Assembly: GCA_964650975.1 (NCBI GenBank)
Contig: CAZYWA010000141.1
Location: 1-16,026, forward strand
DNA from: CAZYWA01 sp964650975 [NCBI: uncultured bacterium]
Lineage (GTDB): Bacteria; JADJOY01
DNA: 16,026 nt
Direction: 5' to 3'
The position numbers and the translations under genes are program-made. The notes under the pieces were generated by a model. It was not told the DNA's origin. It made no database searches and worked only from the letters and a program-made list of their open reading frames with translations. This document shows, piece by piece, positions 1 to 7,742 of this stretch (its first letter is position 1; the number at the start of each line of letters is the position of its first letter).

Positions 1-1201
1 GCATTTCGAGCGCGTGCGTGGCGATCGGGTACACCTCGTCCCGGCTCTGGCAGGCCTGCAGAAGCTCGCTCATCTCGCTCAGCATGCGCAGCTCGCGCCG
101 CTGTACCTCGAGACGCTGGTTGGCCTGGCGGAGGCTCTCCTCGGCGAGACGCCGCTCGGTGATGTCGTCGGCGGTGCCCACGAAGCCGGCGATCTCGCCG
201 GTGGGCGCCACGATCGGCGCGCCGCGGAGCCGCACCCAGCGCACGTCGCCGCCGATGCGCACGAAGCGCAGCTCGGTGGCGGCTTCGCTCTCCTCGGGCG
301 ACTCGCGCAGCAGCCACGCGCGCGCCAGATCCCGGTCGTCGGGATGAACGGCCGCGAGCCAGCCATCGCCGGATGCCTGCTCGGCGCTCAGCCCCGACAT
401 CTTCTCCCACTGCGGGTTGACGTAGTTGCAGCGCCCGCGCGCGTCGGAGCGCCAGATGCCGACCGGCGACGCGTGGTTGAGCGCCCGCAACCGTTGCTCG
501 CTGTCGCGCAGCTCGGACTCGGCGCGGATGCGATCGGTGATGTCGCGCGCCAGACCGATGATGCCGATCGGCGTGCCGTCGGCGCGGCGCTGCAGGGTCT
601 TGGTGGAGAGAAACGTGCGGGTGTAGCCGTCGATGATCCGCGTTTCCTCGAACGACACCAGCCGCCCGCTCTGGATCACCTCGGTGTCGCTCTGGTGCAG
701 GGGCACGAGCGCGTCTTCGGGCAGCACGTCGCGATCGAGACGGCCCACCACCTCGTCGGGAGTCGATCCGATCGCCCGCGCGAACGCGGCGTTCACCATG
801 CGATAGCGTCCGGTCAGATCCTTGAGCGAGAGCAGGTCGGCGGTGCCGTCGGTGACCGCGTGCATCAGCGCCACGTGCTCGCTCGACGCGTGCTGGTCGC
901 GGCGCAGCTCGGTCAGCTCGGCCTGGAGTTGCTGCACGGCGAGCGCGACCAGCGCCAGCAGCCCGGCGCCGCCCAGCACCACGAGAACGATCTCCAGCTG
1001 TGCCCGCGCGGCGCGGGCCGGGGCCTCGCGCGCGGCCTCCTGGCGGGCGGTCTGGCTGGCGCGCGGATCGGCGATCAGCGCTCCGCTGGCGGACATCAGC
1101 CCGCGAGTGAGGTCGAACGACGCGAGCAGCAAGAGCCCCAGCAGCAAGGCCGCGAACGCGAGCGCGATCGAGGCGCGGCGCGACCGGTTCGACTGGAGCA
1201 T
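1..1201 (-). CDS. Membrane-anchored PAS-PAS(-GAF) sensor protein, C-terminus cut by window edge
   Basis: The open frame runs leftward from ATG at 1201 to the window edge (400 codons seen, no stop), so the output domain is missing. Seen: a hydrophobic segment at about residues 10-28 and another at about 69-90, bracketing a short (about 40-residue) probably extracytoplasmic loop; a first PAS domain at about 110-225 ending in LARDITDR; a second at about 231-353 of PAS_3/PAC type (HPDDRD, RWVRLRG, GTADDITERR); then a coiled linker and LSEMSELLQACQSRDE at about 372-387. From family knowledge, that last stretch commonly opens a GAF domain placed before a GGDEF or histidine kinase output. By inference this is a diguanylate cyclase or hybrid sensor kinase sensing through PAS. 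ATG 1201 was chosen because it directly precedes a basic N-terminus and the first membrane helix; no strong ribosome site is visible. It is divergent from the acyl-CoA synthetase gene. Confidence 0.85.
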   Translation of the reverse strand, partial: MLQSNRSRRASIALAFAALLLGLLLLASFDLTRGLMSASGALIADPRASQTARQEAAREAPARAARAQLEIVLVVLGGAGLLALVALAVQQLQAELTELRRDQHASSEHVALMHAVTDGTADLLSLKDLTGRYRMVNAAFARAIGSTPDEVVGRLDRDVLPEDALVPLHQSDTEVIQSGRLVSFEETRIIDGYTRTFLSTKTLQRRADGTPIGIIGLARDITDRIRAESELRDSEQRLRALNHASPVGIWRSDARGRCNYVNPQWEKMSGLSAEQASGDGWLAAVHPDDRDLARAWLLRESPEESEAATELRFVRIGGDVRWVRLRGAPIVAPTGEIAGFVGTADDITERRLAEESLRQANQRLEVQRRELRMLSEMSELLQACQSRDEVYPIATHALEM

Positions 1202-1427
1202 GGAGGGGATGGCGTGGACGGCTCGGGATCGGCCCGCGAAGGGTAAGCAGCGTACGGACCTACGCGCAAACCGGTTCGCGCGCGCCTCCGTAACACTCGC
1301 GGGGCGCGCCGCGGCGGCGCGGCAGCGTCGCCCCCCGAAGCTCGCGATCGCGGTGGCGCGCGATCGATCGCGACGCCTAGAATTCAGCTCCCGATCCCAG
1401 GGGCGTTCATACGCCGGAGGACTCTCG
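1202..1427. promoter_or_regulatory. Divergent intergenic region with two palindromes and a candidate -10 for the rightward operon
   Basis: This 226-base gap separates the leftward PAS gene from the rightward acyl-CoA synthetase. It holds a 20-base palindrome at 1263-1282 centred on AACCGGTT with one mismatched pair, and a perfect 14-base palindrome CGCGATCGATCGCG at 1359-1372. Six bases further on is TAGAAT (1378-1383), a plausible -10 for the rightward gene; no convincing -35 lies 16-18 bases upstream of it. GGAGG at 1416-1420 lies 7 bases before ATG 1428 and is a good ribosome-binding site. The palindromes are operator candidates only. I found no clear promoter for the leftward gene. Confidence 0.4.
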
Positions 1428-3041
1428 ATGCGCGGCACGATGATGGATTTCCCGCTGACTCTCACCCCGATCCTGGTTCGCGCCGGGAAGCTCTTCGGCG
1501 CTCGCGAGATCGTGTCGCGGATGCCCGACAAATCGCTGCACCGGACCGATTACGCGTCGTTTCACCGCCGCTCGCTGGCGCTCGCCGAGGCGCTCACTGC
1601 GGCCGGTCTGAAGCGTGGCGATCGCATTGCGACGCTGATGTGGAACCACGCCTGGCACCTCGAGGCCTACTTCGGGATCCCGGTGGCGGGTGGCGTGCTG
1701 CACACGCTCAATCTCAGGCTCCATCCCGACGACATCGCCTACATCGCGGGCCATGCCGAGGATCGTTTCCTGATCGTCGACGACGTGCTGTTGCCGCTCT
1801 ACGAGCAGTTCCGCGCCAAGCACCGCTTCGAGCGCGTGATCGTGGTGCCGCTCACCGGCAAGCCGGTGCCGGCGGGGACCGAGAGCTACGAGGACTTCCT
1901 GAAGAGCGCGACCGGCAGCTACACGCCGCCGGTGCTCGACGAAAACGACGCGGCGGGCATGTGCTACACGTCGGGCACCACCGGGAAGCCGAAGGGCGTC
2001 GTCTATTCGCACCGCGCCACGGTACTCCACACGTTCGCCGCGGCGCTCGCCGACACGCTCGCGGTGTGCCAGCGCGACACGGTCGTTCCGGTGGTGCCGA
2101 TGTTCCACGCCAACGCGTGGGGTTTGCCGTTCACCGCGGTGATGGTGGGCGCCAAGATCGTGTTTCCCGGCCCGCACCTGGCGCCCGAGCCGATCCTCGA
2201 TCTCTTCCAGGACGAGAAGGTCACGATGTCGGCGGGCGTCCCCACGATCTGGATGGGGATGCTCGGCGCCATGCAGAAGAACCCGGGCAAGTGGAAGACG
2301 CAGCCCGGCCTGCGAATGGTGGTGGGCGGCTCGGCGCCGCCGGTGAGCATGATTCGCGACTTCGACGCTCTCGGCTGGCGGCTCATCCAGGCGTGGGGCA
2401 TGACCGAGACCGCGCCCCTCGGCACGGTCTGCAATCTCAAGGCGAATCTGGCGGACCTGTCGATCGACGAGCAGTACGCGTATCGCGCGAAGCAGGGCAT
2501 TCCGGCGCCGTTCGTCGAGTGCCGCGTGTTCTCGGAGGAAGGTGAGGCCGCGTGGGACGGGAAGACCATGGGCGAGCTGCAGGTGCGCGGACCGTGGGTC
2601 GCGGGCAGCTACTACCGTCTCGACGATCCCGATCAGAAGTGGACCGACGACGGCTGGTTCCGCACCGGCGACGTCGCGACCATCGACGGCGACGGCTACG
2701 TGAAGCTCACCGACCGCACCAAGGATCTGATCAAGTCGGGCGGCGAGTGGATCAGTTCGGTGGATCTCGAGAACATGCTCATGGGACACCCCGGCGTGCG
2801 CGAGGCCGCGGTGATCGCGGTGCCGCACCCCAAGTGGGACGAGCGGCCGCTCGCGGTGATCGTGCGCGAGGAGGGATCGAGCGTGTCGGCCGACGACCTG
2901 CGCAAGTATCTCGAGCCCAAGATCGCCAAGTTCTGGATCCCCGACGCCTTCGAGTTCATCGATGCCATCCCGCGCACCTCGACCGGCAAGTTCCTCAAGG
3001 CGGAGCTGCGCGACCGGTACAAGGGATGGAAGTGGGCGTGA
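1428..3041 (+). CDS. Acyl-CoA synthetase (AMP-forming), medium/long-chain fatty acid type
   Basis: A 537-residue member of the ANL adenylate-forming superfamily, which activates a carboxylic acid with ATP to an acyl-AMP and then to the CoA thioester; it is probably cytosolic. Seen: the P-loop YTSGTTGKPKG at residues 180-190, WGMTE at 323-327, the hinge region DGWFRTGD followed by DRTKDLIKSGGEWIS, and C-terminal STGKF at 518-522 with the catalytic lysine K521. Length and the N-terminal style (MDFPLTLTPIL) match the AlkK-like medium/long-chain fatty acid ligases better than acetyl-CoA synthetase. The open frame extends far upstream, but ATG 1428 is chosen because GGAGG lies 7 bases before it; ATGs at 1440 and 1443 are alternatives. 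It is first in a rightward run with the dehydrogenase and hyuAB genes, separated from the next gene by a 63-base gap with a hairpin. The substrate is not determined by what I can see. Confidence 0.93.
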   Translation: MRGTMMDFPLTLTPILVRAGKLFGAREIVSRMPDKSLHRTDYASFHRRSLALAEALTAAGLKRGDRIATLMWNHAWHLEAYFGIPVAGGVLHTLNLRLHPDDIAYIAGHAEDRFLIVDDVLLPLYEQFRAKHRFERVIVVPLTGKPVPAGTESYEDFLKSATGSYTPPVLDENDAAGMCYTSGTTGKPKGVVYSHRATVLHTFAAALADTLAVCQRDTVVPVVPMFHANAWGLPFTAVMVGAKIVFPGPHLAPEPILDLFQDEKVTMSAGVPTIWMGMLGAMQKNPGKWKTQPGLRMVVGGSAPPVSMIRDFDALGWRLIQAWGMTETAPLGTVCNLKANLADLSIDEQYAYRAKQGIPAPFVECRVFSEEGEAAWDGKTMGELQVRGPWVAGSYYRLDDPDQKWTDDGWFRTGDVATIDGDGYVKLTDRTKDLIKSGGEWISSVDLENMLMGHPGVREAAVIAVPHPKWDERPLAVIVREEGSSVSADDLRKYLEPKIAKFWIPDAFEFIDAIPRTSTGKFLKAELRDRYKGWKWA

Positions 3042-3061
3042 GGCAGGTGGGCCCGTGCGTT

Positions 3062-3085
3062 GGAGCCCGCCGGTCTCCGGCGGGC
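3062..3085 (+). repeat. GGAG-headed perfect hairpin between acyl-CoA synthetase and dehydrogenase genes
   Basis: A perfect 9-bp stem, GCCCGCCGG at 3065-3073 and CCGGCGGGC at 3077-3085, closes on the loop TCT. It is preceded by GGAG (3062-3065), whose last G is also the first stem base. The GGAG head plus GC-rich stem is the architecture of the REP-like units elsewhere in this window, although the stem sequence differs. No T-run follows, so it is not a standard intrinsic terminator. It could attenuate transcription, protect the 3' end of the upstream message, or be a divergent member of the repeat family. Confidence 0.6.
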
Positions 3086-3092
3086 CGGGTGC

Positions 3093-3098
3093 TATAAA
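3093..3098 (+). promoter_or_regulatory. Candidate -10 element placing the start site at the dehydrogenase start codon
   Basis: TATAAA stands out in very GC-rich surroundings and ends 6 bases before ATG 3105. A transcript starting at the usual distance would begin at or next to the start codon, giving a leaderless message. No ribosome-binding site precedes the ATG and no clear -35 is present, since the hairpin occupies that place. Confidence 0.3.
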
Positions 3099-3104
3099 AA
3101 CGCC

Positions 3105-4058
3105 ATGCGCGCACTGGTGCTCGACGACGGGTTGCGGTTTCGCGACGATCGCGAGGAAGCGACGCGCCATCGCCACGAGGCCCGCGTTCAGGTGCTGATG
3201 GCCGGTGTGTGCAACACCGATCTCGAGCTGGCGCGCGGTTACATGGGCTTTCGTGGCGTGCCCGGTCACGAGTTCGTCGGGCGGGTGGTGGAAGGGCCAT
3301 CGAAGCTCGTCGGAAAGCGCGTGGTGGGCGAGATCAACGCCGGCTGTGGGCGCTGTGCCGACTGCCACTCGGGCGACCCGCGACACTGCGCGAAGCGCAC
3401 CGTGCTCGGAATCCTGGGCCGCGACGGCGCATTCGCGGACACGCTCACGTTGCCCGCGGTGAACCTGAAACCGGTCCCCGACGAGGTGCCCGACGAGGTC
3501 GCGGTCTTCACCGAGCCGGTGGCCGCGGCGTTCGAGATCCTGGCACAGATGCCCGAGGACGCGGGACGCGAGGCCGTGGTGCTGGGCGACGGCAAGCTCG
3601 GCCTCCTGGTGGCGCAGGTGCTCGCGCAGGGCGGCTTCTCGGTCACCGCGGTCGGCAAGCACCGCGACAAGCTGCGGGTGTTGCGCCGTAGCGGAGTCCG
3701 GGTGCGCATCGCCGGCGAAGAGGAGCGGCTGAAAGCGGACGTGGTGGCGGAGTGCACCGGCACGGCGAGCGGTCTTGCGACGGCGCTCGCGATCGTTCGT
3801 CCGCGCGGCACCGTGTTCCTGAAGAGCACCGTCGCCGGCAAGGCGGAGATCGACCTGGCGCCCGCGGTGATCAACGAGGTGCGCATCCAGGGCTCCCGCT
3901 GTGGCCGCTTCGAGCCGGCGCTCGCGGCGCTGGCCGAGGATCGCGTCGACGTGACGCGCATGGTGAGCGCCGTGCTGCCGCTCGAAAAGGGAGTCGAGGC
4001 ATTCGAGCGCGCCGCCGCGCCCGGCGTCCTCAAAGTGTTGCTGCGCGTGGCGCACTGA
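3105..4058 (+). CDS. Zinc-dependent medium-chain dehydrogenase (alcohol/threonine dehydrogenase type)
   Basis: A 317-residue MDR-superfamily oxidoreductase expected to oxidise an alcohol or reduce a carbonyl with NAD(P). Seen: catalytic zinc ligand region GVCNTDLE with C36; PGHEF with H55 and E56; a structural-zinc lobe with C81, C84, C87 and C95; and the Rossmann glycine motif GDGKLG at 161-166. It is somewhat shorter than typical 340-380-residue family members but looks complete. ATG 3105 is chosen over an in-frame TTG at 3060 because the TTG falls before the 3062-3085 hairpin and would prepend unrelated residues, whereas MRALVLDDG is a normal family N-terminus. The start has no ribosome site, but a TATAAA lies 7 bases before it. 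It ends 13 bases before hyuA, so it is probably co-transcribed with hyuAB. Substrate unknown. Confidence 0.92.
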   Translation: MRALVLDDGLRFRDDREEATRHRHEARVQVLMAGVCNTDLELARGYMGFRGVPGHEFVGRVVEGPSKLVGKRVVGEINAGCGRCADCHSGDPRHCAKRTVLGILGRDGAFADTLTLPAVNLKPVPDEVPDEVAVFTEPVAAAFEILAQMPEDAGREAVVLGDGKLGLLVAQVLAQGGFSVTAVGKHRDKLRVLRRSGVRVRIAGEEERLKADVVAECTGTASGLATALAIVRPRGTVFLKSTVAGKAEIDLAPAVINEVRIQGSRCGRFEPALAALAEDRVDVTRMVSAVLPLEKGVEAFERAAAPGVLKVLLRVAH

Positions 4059-4071
4059 AACGGCGCGAGTC

Positions 4072-6156
4072 ATGACCGCCAGGCGCGCGTCGAGCGTGGT
4101 GGGCGTCGACACGGGCGGCACGTTCACCGACCTGGTGCTGCTCGACCGGGGCAGGTTGCGCGTTCACAAGGTCCCGTCGACGCCGGCCGATCCGGCGCGC
4201 GCGATCGCGGCCGGTCTCGCGGAAATCGCGGCCGGCGCGGGCGTGGATCAAGTAGTGCACGGCACCACCGTCGCGACCAATGCGGTGCTCGAAGGGAAGC
4301 TCGCGCGCACGGTGCTCGTCACCAACGAGGGCCTCGAGGACGTGATCGAGATCGGTCGACAGGATCGCGCCGACCTCTACGACCCGTTCGTCACCAAGCC
4401 GCGGCCGCCGGTGCCGTCCCCGCTCCGGTTCGGGGTGCGCGGCCGGATCGGTGCTCGCGGCGAGCGGGTCGAGGCGCTCGACGAGTGGGCCCTCGAGCGG
4501 TTGGTGCCACGTATCGTTCGCAGCGGCGCGCGCTCGATCGCCGTGTGCTTTCTCCACGGCTACGCGAACGACCGGCACGAGCGCCGCGCCGCGCGGATTC
4601 TCGCGCGCACCGGACTGCCGATCACCCTCGCCAGCGCGCTGCGCCCCGAGATCCGCGAGTACGAGCGCACGATGACCGCCGCGCTCAACGCGGCGCTGGT
4701 TCCGGTGATGAGCGGTTATCTGGCGAACCTCGCCGCTGCCGTCGCCGCTTTGTGCCTCGATGGAGGGCCGCGGTCCCTCGCGGCCGCGCCGTCACACCAC
4801 GATCGAGCGCTGCGGACGCGCGGAAGCGCGGCCCTCCAGCACGTCGATCGCGCCACCTCGCTCGCGATCATGCATTCGAGTGGCGGGCGCATGACGGCGG
4901 AACGTGCGGCCGAGCGTCCCATCGAGACGGTGCTCTCCGGACCGGCGGGTGGAGTGGCGGCGTCGCGTGCGCTGGGAGCGGCGCTCGGAGTCGAGCGGCT
5001 CATCACGTTCGACATGGGTGGAACGTCGACCGACGTGTCGCTCCTCGACGGCGCGCCGCGCATCGCGTCGTCCACGACGGTCGCCGGCTTGCCGGTGCGC
5101 ATGCCGGTGCTCGACATCCACACCGTGGGCGCTGGTGGTGGGTCGATCGCGCGCCTCGACGCCGCGCAGGCGTTGCTCGTGGGTCCGACGAGCGCGGGGG
5201 CGATGCCCGGCCCCGCGTGCTACGGGCGCGGCGGACGGGAGCCCACGGTCACCGACGCCGATCTGGTGCTCGGCCGCGTTCACGCGAGCTGGGTCCTCGG
5301 TGGGCGGATGAAGCTCGACGAGCGCGCGGCGGCGGGCGCGGTCGATCGCCTTGCGAAGCGGGCCGGGCTCTCTCGCGCGGCGGCCGCAGCCGGAATCGCG
5401 TGGGTGGTCGAGACCAGCATGGCGCGCGCGGTGCGGCGGGTGAGTGTGGAGCGCGGCCACGATCCGGCCGATTTCGTGCTGCTGGCGTTCGGCGGCGCCG
5501 GGCCGGTTCACGCGGTGCCGCTGGCCCGAGAGCTGGGCATTCGCACGGTGCTGGTTCCGCCCACACCGGGGATCTTCTCCGCGCTGGGCATGGCGTTCGC
5601 GGACGTGGCGATCGACGTGAGCCGCAGTGTGTTGCAGCACGATCTCGCGCCCACCAGCGCCCAGCTGCGAGCGTGCGTCGACGAGCTCGAGGCGCAGGTG
5701 AGGCGCGAGCTGGCGGCGCTCGGATTCGCCTCGCGCGCCGTGCGCGTCGAGGCCGCGGTGGACGTGCGCTACGCGGGCCAGTCACACGAGATCTCGGTGG
5801 GCTTCGCTCGTGATTTTCCGCGGCGCTTTCACATCGAGCACCAGCGCCTGCACGGGCACGCGCACGCCGAGCGCGCGATCGAGATCGTGACCGTCCGGGT
5901 GCGCGGAGTGGGCGCGGTCGAGCGCCCGGCATGGCCGCGAGCCCCGAGCGCGACCGCGCCGGTGTCGACCGCGCGCATCGACGGCTCGCGAAAACGAGGA
6001 GCCGCTCCCGTGTACGAGCGCGCGCGGCTCGCTGCGGGGCATCGCTTCGCCGGCCCGGCGATCGTGGTCGAGGAGACGGCCACGACCTATCTGCCGCGCG
6101 GCGCGCGCGCCCGGGTCGGCAAGCTCGGTGAGCTGTGGATCGAGGTGGGCCGATGA
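4072..6156 (+). CDS. hyuA: Hydantoinase/oxoprolinase family subunit A (HyuA), with an in-frame repeat insertion
   Basis: A 694-residue ATP-dependent ASKHA-fold subunit related to N-methylhydantoinase A, 5-oxoprolinase and the acetone/acetophenone carboxylase subunits. It should act with the HyuB encoded next. Seen: phosphate motif GVDTGGTFTD at 11-20, VVHGTTVATNAVLEGK, SGPAGG, the second phosphate motif FDMGGTSTD from 313, GAGGGSIA, GPACYGRGG, FGGAGPVHA at 473-481 and TPGIFSALGM. These three groups of motifs give the usual Hydant_A_N, Hydantoinase_A and C-terminal order. Odd: residues about 230-258, between SGYLANLAAAV and LAIMHSSGG, are encoded by a REP-like paired palindrome (about 4757-4848) that also occurs outside genes here. 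Start ATG 4072 follows the dehydrogenase stop by 13 bases; the stop overlaps hyuB as ATGA. Which ring or ketone is attacked is unknown; no third (gamma) carboxylase subunit is present. Confidence 0.93.
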   Translation: MTARRASSVVGVDTGGTFTDLVLLDRGRLRVHKVPSTPADPARAIAAGLAEIAAGAGVDQVVHGTTVATNAVLEGKLARTVLVTNEGLEDVIEIGRQDRADLYDPFVTKPRPPVPSPLRFGVRGRIGARGERVEALDEWALERLVPRIVRSGARSIAVCFLHGYANDRHERRAARILARTGLPITLASALRPEIREYERTMTAALNAALVPVMSGYLANLAAAVAALCLDGGPRSLAAAPSHHDRALRTRGSAALQHVDRATSLAIMHSSGGRMTAERAAERPIETVLSGPAGGVAASRALGAALGVERLITFDMGGTSTDVSLLDGAPRIASSTTVAGLPVRMPVLDIHTVGAGGGSIARLDAAQALLVGPTSAGAMPGPACYGRGGREPTVTDADLVLGRVHASWVLGGRMKLDERAAAGAVDRLAKRAGLSRAAAAAGIAWVVETSMARAVRRVSVERGHDPADFVLLAFGGAGPVHAVPLARELGIRTVLVPPTPGIFSALGMAFADVAIDVSRSVLQHDLAPTSAQLRACVDELEAQVRRELAALGFASRAVRVEAAVDVRYAGQSHEISVGFARDFPRRFHIEHQRLHGHAHAERAIEIVTVRVRGVGAVERPAWPRAPSATAPVSTARIDGSRKRGAAPVYERARLAAGHRFAGPAIVVEETATTYLPRGARARVGKLGELWIEVGR
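4757..4848. repeat. REP/BIME-like paired palindrome inserted in frame in hyuA
   Basis: Two inverted units. Left: GGAG head at 4762-4765, stem GGCCGCG (4766-4772), loop GTCCCT, stem CGCGGCC (4779-4785). Right, in opposite orientation: GGACGCG (4814-4820), loop CGGAAG, CGCGGCC (4827-4833, one mismatched pair), then the inverted head. The outer arms TGGAGGGCCGCG (4761-4772) and its complement (4827-4838) match perfectly over 12 bases. TCGAT occurs at 4757-4761 and again at 4844-4848. Removing the 87 bases 4761-4847 keeps the frame and joins ...ALCLD to RATSLAIMHSSGG. The same left unit is at 10834 and 14110 and the same right unit at 8563 and 14163. The decayed right stem and loop suggest an older insertion. 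Confidence 0.8.
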
Positions 6157-7742
6157 GCGCGCGCCGCCCCGACCCGGTCCGGCTGCAGATCATGAAGGAT
6201 CTCTTCGGCTCGATTGCCGAGGAGATGGGGACGACCCTCGAGCGCACCGGCCTCTCTCCCAACGTGAAGGAGCGGCGCGATTTCTCGTGCGCCGTTTTCG
6301 ACGGCGGGGCGCGCCTGATCGCGCAAGCGGCGCACATTCCGGTGCACCTCGGCTCGATGGCGTCGGCGGTCGAATCGGCGGTCGCGAACGTCGACCTCGG
6401 CCCCGGCGACGAGGTGCTGGTCAACGATCCTTTCGCGGGTGGCACGCATCTCCCCGATCTCACGCTGGTGACACCGGTCTTCCTGCGCGGCCGGCGCGCG
6501 CCGTCCTTCTTCGTGGCGAGCCGTGCGCACCACGCGGACGTGGGCGGAATGTCGGCCGGCTCGATGCCGCTCGCGCGCGAGATCTACCAGGAAGGCCTCC
6601 GGATACCGCCGGTCCGGATCGCGCGCGGCGGCCGGCTCGACGGCGAGGTGCTGCGGCTGGTGCTCGCCAACATGCGCTCTCCGGACGAGCGCGAGGGCGA
6701 CCTGGCGGCTCAGCGCGGCGCCAGCGCGGTGGGTGCCGCGCGGCTCTTGGCGCTGGTGGCGCGTTTCGGCGAGCCCGATCTTTCACGCGCCGTCGACGAG
6801 CTTCTCGACTATGCCGAGCGCCTGGTGCGCGCGCTGATCCGCGAGATCCCGCCTGGCCGCCACCGCTTCGCCGATGCGCTCGACGACGATGGCCTCGGCC
6901 ACGGACCGATCCCGATCCGCGTCGAGATCCGCCGCGAGCGCGGCGATGTCGCGGTGTTCGACTTCACCGGATCGAGCCCGCAGGTGGAGGGTCCGGTGAA
7001 CGCGGTGCGCGCGGTGACGCTCTCGGCGGTCTTCTACGTGCTGCGGACACTCTTGCCGCTCGACGTGCCCACCAATGCCGGCATCCTGCGCCGGGTGCGC
7101 CTCGTGACGCCGGCCGCGTCGGTGGTGGATGCGGCGTTGCCGGCCGCGGTGAGCGCCGGCAACGTCGAGACCAGCCAGCGGATCGTCGACGTGCTGTACG
7201 GTGCGCTGGCGCGGGCGCTTCCCGCGCGAGTTCCGGCGGCGAGCGCCGGCACCATGAACAACCTGACGCTGGGTGGCACGGGCCGCGATGCCTTCGCGTA
7301 CTACGAGACGATCGCGGGAGGCATGGGCGCCCGGCCGGGTCTCGATGGATTGAGCGCCGTGCAGACCCACATGACCAACACCCGCAACACCCCGATCGAA
7401 TCGCTGGAGCACGCCTATCCGCTGCGCGTCACCTGCTACCGGGTGCGGCGCCGCTCCGGCGGACGAGGGCGCTGGCGCGGTGGCGACGGCGTGATCCGCG
7501 AGATCGAGGCGCTGGCGCCGCTCTCCGCGACGATCGTTTCCGAGCGCCGCACCCGTGCTCCTTACGGCCTGGCGGGCGGCGAGCCGGGCGCGCGGGGCAC
7601 CAACGTGCTGATCCGCGCGGGACGAGCCGCGCGGCCGCTGCCCGCGAAGGTCACGCTCGATCTCGAGCCAGGCGATCGCGTGCGCATCGAGACACCGGGC
7701 GGCGGTGGCTGGGGGCGCGCGCGAAAGGGCCGACGCTCGTGA
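6153..7742 (+). CDS. hyuB: Hydantoinase/oxoprolinase family subunit B (HyuB)
   Basis: A 529-residue HyuB-type subunit, partner of HyuA and homologous to the catalytic subunits of N-methylhydantoinase, 5-oxoprolinase and acetone carboxylase. Seen: DPVRLQIMKDLFGSIAEEMG at the N-terminus; NDPFAGGTHLPD at 91-102; SRAHHADVGGMSAGSMP with H126, H127 and D129, probably metal-site residues by family comparison; the NVETSQR and TMNNLTLGG blocks; and a glycine-rich C-terminus, ETPGGGGWG, typical of the family end. ATG 6153 overlaps the hyuA stop as ATGA, the normal arrangement for this pair, and GAGGTG lies just upstream; a GTG at 6135 is less likely. The stop overlaps the HAD gene as GTGA. Length agrees with the family (about 510-600). 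Confidence 0.93.
   Translation: MSARRPDPVRLQIMKDLFGSIAEEMGTTLERTGLSPNVKERRDFSCAVFDGGARLIAQAAHIPVHLGSMASAVESAVANVDLGPGDEVLVNDPFAGGTHLPDLTLVTPVFLRGRRAPSFFVASRAHHADVGGMSAGSMPLAREIYQEGLRIPPVRIARGGRLDGEVLRLVLANMRSPDEREGDLAAQRGASAVGAARLLALVARFGEPDLSRAVDELLDYAERLVRALIREIPPGRHRFADALDDDGLGHGPIPIRVEIRRERGDVAVFDFTGSSPQVEGPVNAVRAVTLSAVFYVLRTLLPLDVPTNAGILRRVRLVTPAASVVDAALPAAVSAGNVETSQRIVDVLYGALARALPARVPAASAGTMNNLTLGGTGRDAFAYYETIAGGMGARPGLDGLSAVQTHMTNTRNTPIESLEHAYPLRVTCYRVRRRSGGRGRWRGGDGVIREIEALAPLSATIVSERRTRAPYGLAGGEPGARGTNVLIRAGRAARPLPAKVTLDLEPGDRVRIETPGGGGWGRARKGRRS

Noticed and set aside
822-1427. Upstream extension of the acyl-CoA synthetase frame by 202 codons
   Set aside because: It overlaps the divergent PAS gene, is low-complexity, and GGAGG 7 bases before ATG 1428 marks the real start.
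1407-4127. A 906-residue open frame on the minus strand opposite the acyl-CoA synthetase and dehydrogenase genes
   Set aside because: It is His/Arg/Ala-rich with no recognisable domain, and it mirrors the codon pattern of two clearly conserved genes on the other strand. This is a high-GC artefact.
4761-4838. An intein or extra functional domain in HyuA
   Set aside because: Only about 29 residues, no intein motifs, and the DNA matches intergenic palindromes.
6128-7738. A long plus-strand open frame leading into the HAD-IB phosphatase, as if a 759-residue fusion
   Set aside because: The first 537 residues are an out-of-frame reading of hyuB. The phosphatase begins at GTG 7739, overlapping the hyuB stop.
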